Below the pieces are notes generated by a model that was not told the DNA's origin, did not search any database, and was given only the letters and a program-made list of their open reading frames with translations. Of a DNA stretch of 64,000 nt, positions 36,959 to 48,495 are shown piece after piece. Source of the DNA: Mauremys mutica (lineage: Eukaryota > Chordata > Testudines > Geoemydidae). Position numbers and translations under genes: made by a program. The stretch is taken from contig NC_059080.1 of the NCBI RefSeq assembly GCF_020497125.1, positions 48,425,563 to 48,489,562 of the forward strand, given 5' to 3'. The first letter of the stretch is position 1; each line of letters begins with the position of its first letter.

Positions 36959-37620
36959 CTGTGTGGATCATTGTCCTCTTCCAATGCTAAGTGCCTGCAT
37001 CTCCTGTTGATTGCAGTGGGAGTGGTGAATGTTGGATATCTCTCAGCAAGAGGGCTCAGCAGCCTGCTGTGGTTGGCTCTAGGGGAGCTCAACAGCACAG
37101 ATCTCATAAACTGTTTGTCACGGTGCCTGGAATGACTCACAGCTGAGAATGCCAAACTCAGAACAGGCTGTCAGAAAATAGAGCAGACACCTCAAACTGG
37201 TGGTGTATTCAATCATTAGATTTCACCAAGCCAGTAACAAAAGTTCACTCCTGGACCACTATTCTAGTTTTACCATGGAGTACAGGCAGTCCCCTTAGGC
37301 ATCCCCACCCCCTTGTTCCACCCAGCCAAACTGGACTTTATGATAAAACCAAATTCACCACACATTAGATTCTTCCAGACCCAGAGGGATAGTCACTAAC
37401 CGGGTCAATGAATTCTTCAGATCACACACCACAAGTAACGCTGTAGCCAATCCTTAGTAAACTAACTAAAGATTCATTAACTAAGAAAAAGAAATGAGTC
37501 ATTAAAAGGTCAAAGCGGATAAAATACGTTACAGTGAATCAGATATGAGTCCAGTTGTTAGCAGAGATAGAATGTCTGCTAATTCTCCATATGTATATCA
37601 GAGTCCTTCCATGAACCTGT

Positions 37621-38545
37621 CAGGGTGTCCTGTAACAGGTTGGACTCACCGCAGCGGCGCCTCCTGCTGGTGTCTCTGGGAATTAGCTCTTTCCAGTGGA
37701 ACGCCTCCTCCTGGTGGTGTCCCGTCTGTCGTTCTGTCCTCTGTTGTTATCTCTGGACCCGCGTTGCTGCGTGCTCAGCGGCATCCTCTTTGAGGCCACT
37801 GCCCTCCGGCAGTGCCCCTTAGTCCATCTGCACCCCCTTCCGGGGGTCGGTGCTCAGCAGTCCCACACCTCAGTCACTATGTTCAACCGCCCTTTGAGTC
37901 CAATCCCTTTTGTCAGGGATCTGGTGTAGCAAGATGGCCGCTCCCTACAGCCAATGGCTGGGTGCACTGCAAGGAGTGAAGGGGGGGGGACGACCCAGGC
38001 CCGCCCTCTACTCTGGGTCCCGGCCCAGGGACCCTCTGGCGTCAGCCTCGCTGTCCTTCTCTCCCCTTCAGCTGTCTGTTTCCCTGGGCCGCTTCCCCTA
38101 CGGCCTCTTGCACCCGCTAGGCCCTTCCCTTCAGGGCCTGCAGCCTGGCAGGCTACGGGTTCAAGCTCCCTAGCCTCCCTGAGCCTGGCCAGCACTGCGC
38201 TGTCCGCGGTGCTAGTCTCCTCCCTTGGAGACTGACCTTTCCCTGTCAAAGGCCTGGGACAGACTGACTGCTCCTGCTCTGGGCAGCCTTTTTATATGTC
38301 TGAGCCTGGCCCCGATTGGCTGTCTCCAAACTGGGCCCTGATTGGCTCACAATAAGCCCTTCTCTGTTTGGCTCCCTGTATGCACAGGCGCCCTGGCCTG
38401 CCACAGCCCACTCTCACAGGGAGTGGGGCAATCCGCCCCACTGCATGTCCCAAAATGGCTTTTTGGGATCTCAGTCCAATGGCTCAAAAGTCCCCCTGTT
38501 AGAGTTCAGCAGGTAAGAGATGTTGGATCAGTCCCATGAACCTGT
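37621..38545 (-). mobile_element. GC-rich LTR-like insert with a minus-strand promoter layout
   Basis: The 12-mer CCATGAACCTGT occurs at 37609-37620 and 38534-38545, so the 925 bp between look inserted. On the minus strand two AGCCAATC boxes (near 38338 and 38314) precede ATATAAAAAGG (near 38290). An initiator-like CAGTCAGTCTG follows about 30 bases on. This is the arrangement of a pol II promoter such as an LTR U3/R. No TG...CA boundary or coding region was found, so the class is uncertain. Confidence 0.4.
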
Positions 38546-38678
38546 ATTTATCGCTCTCTGGTACAGGGAGCAAGCCGACCGCTGTTCTCCCAGAAAGCCC
38601 ATCACAGCATGTTTGTTCCTCTGGTGAAGAACAGATACTCGAGTCTGTGAAAAGTTCCAATGGCACTTGCTTTGAAGA

Positions 38679-38927
38679 CAGAGGCGGCTCTAGTTTTTTT
38701 GCCACCCCAAGCACGGCAGGCAGGCTGCCTTCGGCAGCTTTCCTGCGGGAGGTCCCTGGTCCTGCAGATTTGGCGGCTTGCCTGCAGGAGGTCCGCCGGT
38801 CTCACGTCTTTGGCTTACCTGCCGCCGAATTGCCACCGAATCCGCTCTCGCAGGAACTGGCAGGTGCCCCCCGCGGCTTTCTGCCCCAGGCACTTGCTTG
38901 GAGCGCTGGTGCCTGGAGCCTCCGCTG
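38679..38927 (-). mobile_element. hAT MITE, CAGGGCCGGCTCCAGGCACC family (reverse)
   Basis: Begins CAGAGGCGGCTCTAG and ends CTGGAGCCTCCGCTG. A perfect TSD TTTGAAGA lies at 38671-38678 and 38928-38935. At 249 bp it is the same length as the copy at 43465 but in the opposite orientation. Confidence 0.9.
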
Positions 38928-39308
38928 TTTGAAGAGTAAATGCTTCAGCCCTCGGGCTTCTGTCTTGTAAACACAATTGCCAAGCGTTTCTTCAGTAAGT
39001 AAATTCACACTGAAATGTTAAATTAGGTACCTTTTGATCTAACAACAATTGAGTATAGTTGCATACATAATGTAAAGGTAATATAGAGTTATAAGACATG
39101 AAAAGGATTTAGCAACTCCAGGTTAATTTGGTTACTGCTGGTATACATCTAACAGGATGTCAGTAAATACAATTAACATCTGTTCTTGACTTTTATCAAC
39201 ACAAGTGAATGGGCTTGTGCTTGCTAGCCTATTTAATATCCCTTTGTTATCCACACCCAGTGAATTAACATCACTTTGAGGTTGTGCCCTGGGCTGGCTA
39301 GTTGTCAC

Positions 39309-41240
39309 AGTTTTATAGCATCAGCCACAGATAGGCCCCAATTCTGCCCGCACGTCTGCCTACCTTGGGACACAAATGCAGTCCTGGGGATTGGGGCCTA
39401 CACCACAGACAAAGCAAGATCAGCCCCAGGCAGGAGAGGACCCTAGAAGTCAGAGTCCAGGATGACAATACTGACAAATCCTTCACTGTAGTGCCCCTGT
39501 TAGCCCAGGAGCACTGTAGGCATCGCGGAACCTCATGTAACAACTTGTATGGTTAGGGCAAGATTTTTTTTTAAATGACTGCCAAAAGTTAGGCTCTTAC
39601 CCCAACATGGGCACTCAAATCAGTGGCCTGCTTTTCTAAAGGGCTGGGAGCTGCTGGATGCTCAGCACTCTTGAAAATCAAGCCATTTACTTAGATGCTG
39701 TAAATATTGAGCATGGATTGAGATTTGTCACAGAAGCCGGGGGGATTTAGACACCTTTTCCCTTAAAAAGAATGCCAGGGAAGCGTCTCAATCCCCCAGA
39801 CTGATCTGAAATTTTCACTGTAGGGGCCTGACATTAGGCACCCACCCCTCCTTTAAAAACCTTCCCACCTTGCTACAATAATCAGAAGAATGTTGCTCTG
39901 TGGACATTGAAAGGTTACTAAGAATTTATGGAGCAGTAATCTTATTCCCCTTAGTTATGGCAATAATTCACCGTGTGTTTACACAGGAGGGGCTACCTCA
40001 GCCAGAATGCTGACTGGAGAGCTCTCCACACCAACCCCCAGCACTGCCATGTGCTCTGCTTGACTGTAGCCCTTTCACAAGGAACTGTAATGAGCAGGCT
40101 GGAAAACCAGACTAGAGGGAATTAACCATTTCCAATGCTTAAACATCTTGTCTGAGGAAACAACCATGGATCCAGCTCTAGCACTATTAGGCACTCTGGG
40201 TGTGCCCAAGGGAGTTAGGAGCATACATCACATTGATTTTTCAGTTGGACTCATGTTCCTAACTCCTTTTGTCTGTTTTTAATCTCCACCCCTTGTCTTT
40301 ATCTTCTGGGTATTCTGCATTTCTATATTTTCTCCTTATGTCTCTGAAGGAGGCAGGGATTCTGTTCTTTGCTTGGCCTGTGCTAGCTACTGGAAAGGGC
40401 CATGTGCAGTCCCATTATATAGAACGGCAGAGTTTGTCACAACTGTGAGCAGTTTTTTGGGTGCCCAACTGGAGATGCCTTAGAGCAGCATTCCTCTGAA
40501 ATCAGGCTCCTAGGTGTCTCTTGTTAGGCACCCAAATCACTAACTGCTCTAGAAAATGGGGGCTGAGATCTATGTTGAACCATAGCTTCCAAGACCCCAC
40601 ATTAGGGAGCCATCATCTAGTCTGACCTCTGCACAGGCCATTAAACCCCACCCAGTTACCCCTGTGTGGAAAAATATAAAATAGTCAATTTAAAAACCTG
40701 TGTAGAAAGAGCCCTATATTTGCAAAGTGTAGCAGGAAATACCAGCATTGAAATTGCCTGGACCACCTTAACTCTGCACCCTTACGTGTGTATGCTAGGA
40801 GAGAAGGCCCAGTCCTTGAGTATGGCTGAGCTGTGCTCATGCAGAACCCAGGTGCTGAGAGGACAAATCTGGCTATATCCTGCCTTTGCATTAGTGTAAC
40901 GTAGAGCAGCCTCAGAGTTGCTCTAATTCACACTAGCTATTAATGGCTCTCTACGGACTGTTATGCTAGCTGGGGATCCTTTCCACCACACCTCCTAGGG
41001 CAGAGAGGATTGGAATGGGTGGTATGCAGGTATATCAGCCCTACACTAGCAAGGATTCTCCTATACTTAGGGAAGCTCTCCCTCCTGGATCTGCCCCCAG
41101 GTATTAACCAAATATTGTGCTTTCCCCAGAACTCCACCGGCAAGTTGGACAGAGTGCTGGCAATGCACCAGCTGCTCAGCTTATCTTTGTAGCTCCTCTG
41201 TGCAGCATGTAGGCAAAGAGCACCAGCCCTGATCCCATGG
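39309..41240. other. Intron 1 sequence without a recognised gene
   Basis: No coding domain or named repeat is seen. Confidence 0.4.
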
Positions 41241-41242
41241 AC

Positions 41243-42880
41243 TTATAAGGTGGATAGAAAGCTGGCTAGATCATCAGGCTCAACATGTAGTGATCAATGG
41301 CTCCATGTGTAGTTGGCAGCTGGTATCAAGCAGGGTGCCTCAAGGGTCGGTGCTGGGGCCAGTTTTGTTCAATATCTTCATTAATGATCTGGAGGATGGT
41401 GTGGACTGCACCCTCAGCAAGTTTGCAGATGACACTAAACTGGGAGGAGTGGTAGATACACTGGAGGGTAGGGATAGGATACAGAGGGACCTAGACAAAT
41501 TAGAGGATTGGGCCAAAAGAAATCTGATGAGGTTCAGCAAAGACAAGTGCAGAGTCCTGCACTTAGGATGGAAGAATCCCATGTACTGCTACAGACTAGG
41601 AACCGAGTGGCTGGGCAGCAGTTCTGCAGAAAAGGACCTAGGGGTTACGGTGGATGAGAAGCTGGATATGAGTCAACAGTGTGCCCTTGTTGCCAAGAAG
41701 GCCAATGACATTTTGGGCTGTATAAGTAGGGGTGTTGCCAGCAGACCGAGGGACGTGATCATTCCCCTCTATTCAGTGTTGGTGAGGCCTCATCTGGAGT
41801 ACTTTGTCCAGTTTTGGCCCCACACTACAAGAAGGATGTGGAAAACTTGGAAAGAGTCCAGCGGAGGGCAACAAAAATGATTAGGGGGCTGGAACACATG
41901 ACTTATGAAGAGAGGCTGAGGGAACTGGGATTATTTAGTCTGCAGAAGAGAAGAGTGAGGAGGGATTTGATAGCAGACTTCAACTACCTGAACAGGGGGT
42001 TCCAAAGAGGATGGATCTAGACTGTTCTCAGTGGTAGAAGATGACAGAAGAAGGAGTAATGGTCTCAAGTTGCAGTGGGGGAGGTTTAGGTTGGATATTA
42101 GGAAAAACTTTTTCACTAGGAGGGTGGTGAAGCCCTGGAATGGGTTACCTAGGTAGGTGGTGGAATCTCCTTCCTTAGAGGTTTTCAAGGTCAGGCTTGA
42201 TGAAGCCCTGGCTGGGATGATTTAGTTGGGGACTGGTCCTGCTTTGAGCAGGGGGTTGGACTAGATCAGTGGTCCCCAACCTTTTTGTGGCCAGTAGCAC
42301 ATTCATGTTTTCAGAAGAGTGTGGCGGGCGCCAACAATTTTTCAAGGCTTATTTTGTATTTGTACATTAAATAATACAAAAAACATCATATTTAATATAA
42401 CATAATATATAAATCCAGAGAGAAGCGAGAAGCCGGAGAGAAGCTGTGAAGACAGAGAACACCGGCGCCCGCAGCCTGCAGCCCCGGAGTTCTCTGCCCC
42501 CGGCAGGCGTGGGACCATGGCTTCTCTCCGGCTTTAGCCGCGGCCCTGCGCCTGCCAGGAACCGAGAACACCAGCACCCACAGCCTGCAGCCCCGGAGTT
42601 CTCTGACCCCGTCAGGCACGGGGCCACGGCTTGTCTCCCCTGCTGGGCACTAGGCGGGCCCTGCGCCTGCTGGGAACAGAGAACACCGTGCTCACAGTCT
42701 GAGTTCTCTGTCCCCGTCAGCTGCGGGGCTGCGGCTTCTCTCCCGTGCTGGGCACTAGGCGGGCACACATAAATGCCCCGGTTGGCGCCATGGCGCCCGC
42801 GGGCACCACGTTGGGGACCACTGGACTAGATGATCTCCTAAGGTCCCTTCCAACCCTGATATTTTATGATTCTATGATTC
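41243..42880 (+). mobile_element. CR1 LINE, 5'-truncated, interrupted by a hAT MITE
   Basis: The first part (41290-41880) encodes reverse transcriptase: [19 protein letters not shown], then [11 protein letters not shown] with the F-A-D-D catalytic box, then [14 protein letters not shown] and [14 protein letters not shown] second frame (41814-42020) carries [19 protein letters not shown]. The order and wording are those of avian and reptilian CR1 ORF2. A frameshift near 41810 and stops disable it. The 3' end is the ATGATTCTATGATT microsatellite tail at 42866-42879. The MITE at 42267-42823 splits the last 60 bases from the rest. Confidence 0.93.
42267..42823. mobile_element. hAT MITE with an internal tandem repeat
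   Basis: Termini are CAGTGGTCCCCAACC and GTTGGGGACCACTG. A perfect TSD GACTAGAT lies at 42259-42266 and 42824-42831 within the CR1 tail. The central part (about 42454-42765) is three imperfect GC-rich units of roughly 100-120 bp, each with GCCTGCAGCCCCGGAGTTCT or a variant and a GGGCACTAGGCGGGC-type end. Confidence 0.92.
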
Positions 42881-43405
42881 CCCTGCTGCTCTCATGGGGC
42901 CCCACCAAGCCTGCTGACTGAGTCTGGGTTGGACCTAGCAGACACAGTCTGTTTTGGGGCCATGAGGAGCCCAGAGTTGTGCAGGCAAGGGGAGTCACTT
43001 GCAGTAATGGCCCTTTTGCAGGGTGCAGCGTGCTCTCCCCCACTCCCCGCCCTCCTGAGGCATTGGAGAGGTGGGATCCAATCCATGGCTCTGTCTACTT
43101 ACAGCTTCCTTTTGGGGGAGCAGTTCAGAAGCACCCTCCCTTCCCTTCTTGCCCAGACTTGTAGCCCCTTCACTCAGGGAAGCAAACATTTCCCTGCCCG
43201 TATTTGACCTTACCCAGAGTGCTGTGTTACTCAGGGAAGAATTCCCCTCCTCTCTAGCCACCCCTCGCCCCCGCCAACTCAGTCCTGGACCAGGATGAGG
43301 CCCTTGGCCCTTCCTCTGAGTTCTGTCAGCCCCTCAGTAGCTCCCTGGGACAGAGTGTAGGCCTGCCTGGTTCTCTGGACATCTGCCCTCAGGGCAAGTG
43401 GCTGA
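42881..43405. other. Intron 1 sequence without a recognised gene
   Basis: Short overlapping frames occur on both strands. Nothing is recognised. Confidence 0.4.
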
Positions 43406-43464
43406 AATATCTTCATAGAATCACAGAATCATAGAAGATTAGGGTTGGAAGAGACCTCAGGAGG

Positions 43465-43713
43465 CAGGGCCGGTTCCAGGCACCAGCTAAAGAAGCAGGT
43501 GCTTGGAGCAGCCAATACCAAGGGGCGGCACTCCGTCCGGTTCTGGGGCAGCACGTTGGGGTCTTTGGTGGCAATTCGGCAGTGGGTCCCTCAGTCCCTC
43601 TCAGAGCGAAGGACCTGCCTCCGAATTGCCGCCGAAGAGTGGAGCCGTGCGATCACGCTGCCACGCCTTTTTTTTTTCTGCTTGGGGCAACAGAAAACCT
43701 GGACCCGGCCCTG
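43465..43713 (+). mobile_element. hAT MITE, CAGGGCCGGCTCCAGGCACC family
   Basis: 249 bp, beginning CAGGGCCGGTTCCAGG and ending CCTGGACCCGGCCCTG. A perfect TSD TCAGGAGG lies at 43457-43464 and 43714-43721, in the CR1 tail. Internal CGAATTGCCGCCGAA is shared with the 58780 copy. Confidence 0.93.
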
Positions 43714-43794
43714 TCAGGAGGTCATCTAGTCCAACCCCCTGCTCAAAGCAAGATCAGCACCAACTAAGTCATCCCAGCCAGAGTTATGTCAGGC

Positions 43795-44758
43795 TGTAGG
43801 AGCAGGATTTTATAATTGTACTATGAGAATTAATATTTGATTTGATTTTGCTAGCCACCCTTTTTGAATAGCAGAAAGGAATGACCCTTTGGGATTATGG
43901 GCTTTTGTTTTTTATATGCATTACAAATTGGGCCTTTTTTAGTTTTTTGTTTTAAGGTTTAGTTAGTAAGAGAGAGGATTTTGTATTGTGTCTATGTTAA
44001 ATAGATTAGAGGAACGTTGAAGGCCTGGGCCTTAATGTGAATTGTTTTGGTTATAAAACTTAGCAAGGTTTAATTTAGGACTTTTTGCTCAATATAAAAT
44101 ACTGCTCTTTGTATTCTCAAAGGTCTCTGTAAAAGACTGTTTCTGTGAATGAGGAATGCATGCATCAGGAAAAGATAAGTTGTAAAGGCCATTGTTAACC
44201 AAATGGTCAAGAAAGAAGGAGCGAAGACACTTATACAAACTTATTGACGCCAAAAAACCATTAACGTGCATCCATGATTAAGAAAGGGCAAATTAACGAC
44301 CCTAAGATGGAGGCTGGCACCCCTAAAAACAATTAATTAAATCAAATCCAGGACAAAATGACCCTCTCAGAGGTGTTTTAAAATGTTTACATAAAAAAAT
44401 AACACCAATTAAAAAGTAACCGGTCATAAACTGACACAGCAAAATCCATAAACTTCAACAACAACAAAAAACTATAAGAACAGGGTGCTTTGCCATGGAA
44501 CTTTGGGTTCGTCTTGCCACTACTCCAAAAGCATCAAATCGCAACCAGCAAAGCCCAGCTCCCCTCTGCAACCAATCCGGCTGGCCACTAAATTAATCCA
44601 AACTCTAAACTAGTAACTATAAACATCAACTGGCAAAACTGTGTGCATAATGTGTGTGTATAACTAAAAAGCATAAGCTAACTGCTGTATTCTCAATAAA
44701 TGCAGCATGTTGCCTCCTCCCCTATAAAAAATCTTGTGTGCTTTGTTTAAGTATAACA
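43795..44758 (+). mobile_element. Solo-LTR-like element in the CR1
   Basis: The 964 bp start TGTAGGAGC and end AGTATAACA (TG...CA). An AATAAA signal lies at 44695-44700 and a TATA-like TTATAAAACTT near 44052. CR1 sequence resumes on both sides. The flanks AGGC and AAGC could be a 4-bp TSD with one change. No coding region is present. I infer a solo LTR of an endogenous retroelement; the family is not identified. Confidence 0.6.
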
Positions 44759-46805
44759 AAGCCGGGCCTTAAAAACCTCTAAGGATGGAGATTCCACCAC
44801 CTCCCTAGGTAACCCATTCCAGGGCTTCACCACCCTCCTAGTAAAATAGTTTTTTCCTAATATCCAACCTAGACTTCCCCCATTGCAACTTGAGACCATT
44901 GCTCCCTTGTTCTGCCACCTGCCACCACTGAGAACAGCCTAGCTTCATCCTCTCTGGAACCCACCTTCAGATAGTTGAAGTCTGCTAACAAATCCCTCCT
45001 CACTCTTCTCTTCTGCAGACTAAATAAGCCCAGTTCCCTCAGCATCTCCTCGTAAATCATGTGCCCCTGCCCCCAATCATTTTTGTTGCCCTCTGCTGGA
45101 CTCTCTCCAATTTGTCCACATCCTTTCTGTAGTGTGGGGCCCAAAACTGGACACAGTATTACAGATGTGGCCTCAACAGTGCCGAATATAGGGGAATAAT
45201 CACGTCCTCGATATACTGGCAATGCTCCTACAAACGTAGCCCAATATGTCGTTAACCTTCTTGGTAACAAGGGCACACTGTTGACATATATCCAGCTTCT
45301 CGTCCACTATAATCCCCAGGTCCTTTTCTGCAGAACTGCCACTTAGTCAGTCAGTCCCCAGCTTGTAGCGGTTCATGGGATTCTTCCATCCTAAGTGTAG
45401 GACTCTGCACTTGTCCTTGCTGAACCTCATCAGATTTCTTTTGTCCCAATCCTCCAATTTGTCTAGGTCACTCTGGACCCTATCTCTACCCTCCAGCATA
45501 TCTACCTCTCCCCCCAGCCTAGTGTCATCTGTGAACTTGCTGAGGATGCAATCCATCCCATCATCCAGATCATTAATTAAGATGTTGAACAAAACTGGCC
45601 CCAGGACAGACCCCTGGGGCACTCTGCTTGATACTGGCTGCCAACTAGACATGGAGCTGTTGATCAATACCCGTTGAGCCCGACGATCTAGCCAGCTTTC
45701 TATCCACCTTATAGTCCTTTCATCCAATGCATCCTTTTTTCACTTGCTGGCAAGAATACTGTGGGAGACCATATCAAAAGCTTTGCTAAAGTCAAGGTAT
45801 AGCACATCCACCGCTTTCCCCATATCCACAAAGCCAGTTATCTCACATAAAAGGCAATCAAGTTGGTCAGGCATGACTTGCCCTTGGTGAATACATATTG
45901 ACTGTTCCTGATCACCTTCCTCACCTCCAAGTGCTTCAAAATGGATTCCTTGAGGATATACTCCATGATTTTTCCAGGGACTGAGGTGAAGCTGACCGGT
46001 CTATAGTTCCCCAGATTCTCCTTCTTCCTTTTTTAAAGATGGCCACTATATTTGCCTTTTTCCAATTGTGCGGGACCTCCCCCAATTACCAGGAGTTTTC
46101 AAAGATAAAGGCCAATGGCTCTGCAATCACATCAGCCAACTCCCTCAGCACCCTTGGATGCATTAGATCCGGACCCATGGACTTGTGCACATCCAGCTTT
46201 TCTAAATAGTTCTTTCAGCTCTGAGGGCTTCTCACCTCCTCCCCATACTGTGCTGCCCAATACAGCAGTCTGGGTGTTGACCTTGTCTGTGAAGACCTAG
46301 GCAAAAAAAGCATGGAGTACTTCAGCTTTTTCCACATCATCTGTCACTAGGTTGCCTCCCTCATTCAGTAAGGGTCCCACACTTTCCCTGACCACCTTCT
46401 TGTTACCCTTCACATCCCTCGTTAGCTGCAACTCCACTTGTGCTTTGGCCTTCCTGATTACACCCCTGCATGCTTAAGCAATTTTTTTATACATCTCCCT
46501 AGCTATCTGTCTAATTTTCCACTTCTTGTAAGCTCCCTTTTTGTGTTTAAGCTCTGTTAAGCCAAGCTGGTCGCCTGCCATATTTGCTATTGTTTCTGCA
46601 CATCGGGATGGTTTGTACTTGCACCCTCAATAAGGCTTCTTTAAAATACAGCCAGCTCTCCTGGACTCCTTTCTCCCTCATATTAGCCTCCCAGGGAATC
46701 CTGCCCATCAGTTCCCTGAGGGAGTCAAAGCCTGCTTTTCTGAAGTCCAGGGTCCATATTCTGCTGCTCTCCTTTCTTCCTTTTGTCAGGAAGGCAAATA
46801 TCTTG

Positions 46806-48324
46806 TGACTGATCTGGTGCTAATGGAGGAGGGGCATGGCACTGTAGTCCTCTTTCGCCCTCTTGCTGCATCTGCTGGGAAAGGCCATAGCACTGAATCC
46901 ATTTCTTAAACTTCAGCAGGGCATCTCGGGAGGAGATGGGCTCTCTCTCCTAAGCACAGAGTGCAAAGGTGCTAGGAGCCAGAAGATTGCCTTTCCCTGT
47001 GAAATAATTCTCTCCCGCTTCCAGCTGCGTGCCCTTCGCAGGGTTCACTTCCCCTTTTCCCCACTGCGATATAGCCGCCCAACCCAGCCCAGGCATAGTG
47101 TGCTCAGTGCCTCCATACCCATTGCCCCATTGGTGTCTAGCACTTCCCAGGATTGGGCTATTAGCTTGTAAACAAGGCAAGGACCATGACTCGATCCAGT
47201 TTCCATTCATCGTAGTGGAGCTGGATCAGGCCCCATGGAGCTCTGTCTTCTTGTACAGCACCATGCACAGCCCCATGCTGTCCTGACTCCCTCAGTACCC
47301 TTCTTGTAGCACTTCAGCTTTGTGCACCAGCCAGCTCCAGGAAGTATGGGCATGTGTCTCCTCTACACCATGGCCTATACGCAAGAAGGCGGGTCTTAAA
47401 AGGACAATTAGACTAGCACCTGGTAGTTTTGTGGCTCTTCGGTGCACAGTGCGAACTCCCCAACAGCGTGTGTTACACCTAGTGTGATAGGCTGGGCAGA
47501 TCAGAGTTAGGTTTCTTATTGCCCTTGTATAGAGCCGCCTCCTAAACGCAGCAAGTCATCGGGTTAGGGTAAGCAAGACAAATGTGTCACTAAATTCCCA
47601 GTAAGGTTAGTGCTGAACAAAGCAAACGTACAGGAAAGTGCTTCAATATGTCCTCAAAGCTGATGTTCCTTTCTACAAATCTTGACTCCTGCTCTTCTAT
47701 TTAGGAGACTGTCCCCAGCTCTGTGTTGTCAGTAAGAGCACTGGCTGAGGACCCCACTCCTCCTTCCCAACATGCTCTCTAGATGAGTCCCAAGTCCCTG
47801 AAAACACAATCTAGCCATGTGCCCTGAAGGCAAATTCAGTTTCTTTCAGCTAGGTCTTGCCTCCTAGTGAATGTGTTAAACCCCAGCCCTGCATCATAGT
47901 GGGTTACTTTGGCAGCCCCACCATTTCACTCTCACAGACCATCCCAGGCCTGTAACTTTCATGCCATCAAAAGTCAAAGTCTAGTTCAGGGAAAATTTTC
48001 TGACCTCTTTGAAATCTAAAAGATCCCAGTTTGGCCCAAAGGTCCAAGCTGAGACACCCATCCCTTCTTTGATGCCTCTCTCTTGTTGCCGTTTTACCGA
48101 GAGTGGGAACTTGATAGTCTTTAAGTTGCTCAAGAAATAGAAGCCACTGTCAGGAAGGAGTTGTGCTATGTGGGCAGCTGTTAGGGGCTCAGGCAGGAAG
48201 GAGAATTAAGAGAACTTTCCATCACTCTCACACTCTGCCTCTGAACTAATCACCAAAGTGCTAATTAAAGGGTCAAGAAATAAAGTCAAACCCTCTTGCA
48301 TTTCAAACACTTCAGGGACAGTTC
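46806..48324. other. Intron 1 sequence without a recognised gene
   Basis: No exon, domain or named repeat is seen. Confidence 0.4.
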
Positions 48325-48331
48325 TTAAGTC

Positions 48332-48488
48332 GGGGGGATAGCTCAGTGGTTTGAGTATTGGCCTGCTAAACCCAGGGTTGTGAGCTCAGGTTGGGGGCCA
48401 TTTGGGGATTGGTCCTGCTTTGAGCAGCGGGTTGGACTAGATCTCCTGAGGTCCCTTCCAACTCTGATATTCTACTATTCTAAATCAT
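48332..48488 (+). mobile_element. tRNA-derived SINE (turtle Cry type)
   Basis: A pol III A box TAGCTCAGTGG (48339-48349) and a B box GGTTGTGAGCTC (48376-48387) sit at tRNA spacing. They are followed by a CR1/L2-like tail (GGGTTGGACTAGATCTCC then CCAACTCTGATATTCT). A 7-bp TSD TTAAGTC lies at 48325-48331 and 48489-48495. The tail should let the LINE machinery mobilise it. Confidence 0.88.
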
Positions 48489-48495
48489 TTAAGTC

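Larger units (their letters stand above)
37117..39308. other. Composite unclassified repeat region
   Basis: The segment starts near TGTCACGGTGCCTGG and ends near AGTTGTCACAG. The outer parts (37117-37620, 38546-38678 and 38928-39308) look like one AT-richer element, split by the GC-rich insert at 37621-38545 and the MITE at 38679-38927. I cannot name the outer element. No coding domain is visible. Confidence 0.35.
43411..46805 (-). mobile_element. CR1 LINE on the minus strand, split by a MITE and a solo-LTR-like element
   Basis: The 3' tail (CATAGAATCACAGAATCATA) lies at 43411 and the element runs leftward on the minus strand to about 46805. ORF2 relics are readable: a pre-RT segment near 46000-46300, and RT at 45347-45727 with [20 protein letters not shown] and SKFTDDTRLGG, where the usual Ala before the catalytic Asp pair is Thr. 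RRATKMI-type C-terminal coding follows near 44950-45100. Stops are frequent. Removing the two insertions leaves about 2.2 kb of one 5'-truncated CR1. Confidence 0.9.

Noticed and set aside
48332..48400. tRNA gene
   Set aside because: A and B boxes are present, but the cloverleaf is not intact and a LINE-like tail and TSD follow. The second copy at 55929 confirms a SINE.
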